From positions 1 through 22,100 of the forward strand of contig JAURLM010000126.1 in the NCBI GenBank assembly GCA_030831265.1: a DNA stretch of 22,100 bases, written 5' to 3'. Shown in pieces: positions 21,829-22,100 of the stretch. The notes under the pieces were generated by a model that saw only the letters and a program-made list of their open reading frames with translations, was not told the DNA's origin and did no database searches. Numbering within the stretch: position 1 is the stretch's first letter; the number at the start of each line of letters is the position of its first letter. Origin of the DNA: Chloroflexota bacterium (GTDB taxonomy: Bacteria; Chloroflexota; Dehalococcoidia; Lucifugimonadales; Lucifugimonadaceae). Position numbers and translations under genes: made by a program.

Positions 21829-21839
21829 TTGATCATCAA
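21829..21839. promoter_or_regulatory. Palindrome TTGATCATCAA upstream of hom
   Basis: TTGAT and ATCAA are perfect arms around a central C, 43 bases before the homoserine dehydrogenase ATG. A dimeric regulator could bind here; no clear -35/-10 pair was found alongside it. Confidence 0.3.
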
Positions 21840-21882
21840 TCTGGCTAATACAAGATATTCCGGGATTTTCGAGTAAGTAGAA

Positions 21883-22100
21883 ATGCGCACGGTACGGATA
21901 GGTTTACTGGGACTGGGTGTGGTCGGTTCCGCTGTGGCCAGGGCAATCCTGGCTGGTGAAGATATGGCTGGCCGGTCTGGCGTGAAGCTGGAAGTGCGCC
22001 GAGTTGCCGTACGTGACCTTTCCCGTAAGCGTGCTGTTGAACTGCCGGCCGGTACGATTACCGTCGACCCGTTCGAGGTCGTGAATGACCCGGAAATTGA
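21883..22100 (+). CDS. hom: Homoserine dehydrogenase, 5' part (cut by window end)
   Basis: The first 72 codons are present and the frame is open at the window edge. The protein starts MRTVRIGLLGLGVVGSAVARAI, the NAD(P)-binding GLGxVG fingerprint of homoserine dehydrogenases, followed by LEVRRVAVRDLSRKRAVELP, where VAVRD is the usual second strand of the family. The enzyme reduces aspartate semialdehyde to homoserine on the path to threonine, methionine and isoleucine. The ATG at 21883 has only a weak ribosome site. The N-terminal evidence is good, but the substrate domain lies outside the window. Confidence 0.85.
   Translation, partial: MRTVRIGLLGLGVVGSAVARAILAGEDMAGRSGVKLEVRRVAVRDLSRKRAVELPAGTITVDPFEVVNDPEI

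Noticed and set aside
1..22100. tRNA genes, rRNA genes, CRISPR arrays, insertion sequences
   Set aside because: Looked for cloverleaf-like TTCGA contexts, regularly spaced direct repeats, and transposase motifs with flanking inverted repeats; none was convincing by eye.

Overview
The window reads as a moderately GC-rich bacterial chromosome segment with mixed strands and short intergenic gaps. Nothing in it looks phage- or transposon-derived. The combination of CocE/NonD-type hydrolases, a mandelate-racemase-type enolase-superfamily enzyme, a parvulin-type PPIase and an rpsF-ssb-rpsR ribosomal cluster suggests a Chloroflexota lineage such as marine SAR202 / Dehalococcoidia. This assignment is an inference from gene content; no rRNA or phylogenetic marker was compared.

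Layout. 1-230 holds no recognisable gene but two strong GC-rich inverted repeats. 231-5264 is a three-gene minus-strand unit: CocE/NonD hydrolase, a stand-alone phosphatidylglycerol-lysyltransferase-type (DUF2156) domain protein, and a second CocE/NonD hydrolase. A D-3-phosphoglycerate-dehydrogenase-like gene runs divergently (5389-6459). A SulP-STAS anion transporter follows (6605-8321), split by a one-base frame change. The competence pair comEA-comEC lies on the minus strand (8324-11394). Divergent to it is an enolase-superfamily gene (11625-12779), then a convergent small stress-type membrane protein. A branched-chain aminotransferase (13620-14555) follows behind a good promoter and ends in a terminator hairpin. 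Next come an unrecognised membrane protein and a PAP2-fold protein (plus strand), meeting head-on a PIG-L deacetylase / CpsB-like PHP protein pair (minus strand). glyA (17684-18940) leads to rpsF-ssb-rpsR, a membrane-anchored parvulin, and the 5' end of homoserine dehydrogenase, cut by the window edge.

How the genes fit together. glyA, the serA-like dehydrogenase, ilvE and hom cover serine/glycine, branched-chain and aspartate-family amino-acid metabolism. comEA/comEC would form a DNA-uptake channel. PIG-L, the CpsB-like protein and the PAP2-like protein suggest an envelope or glycan function, but the last two appear to have lost key catalytic or metal-binding residues. The most interesting context is the hydrolase / aminoacyl-lipid-synthase-like / hydrolase operon, which could make and cleave aminoacyl-ester lipids. 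Other notable points are the long acidic C-terminal tail on ribosomal protein S18, the SulP frame break, the possible Shine-Dalgarno-masking hairpin before ssb, and the repeated CUCCU-type hairpin loops at the left edge. No tRNA, rRNA, CRISPR array or insertion sequence was recognised.
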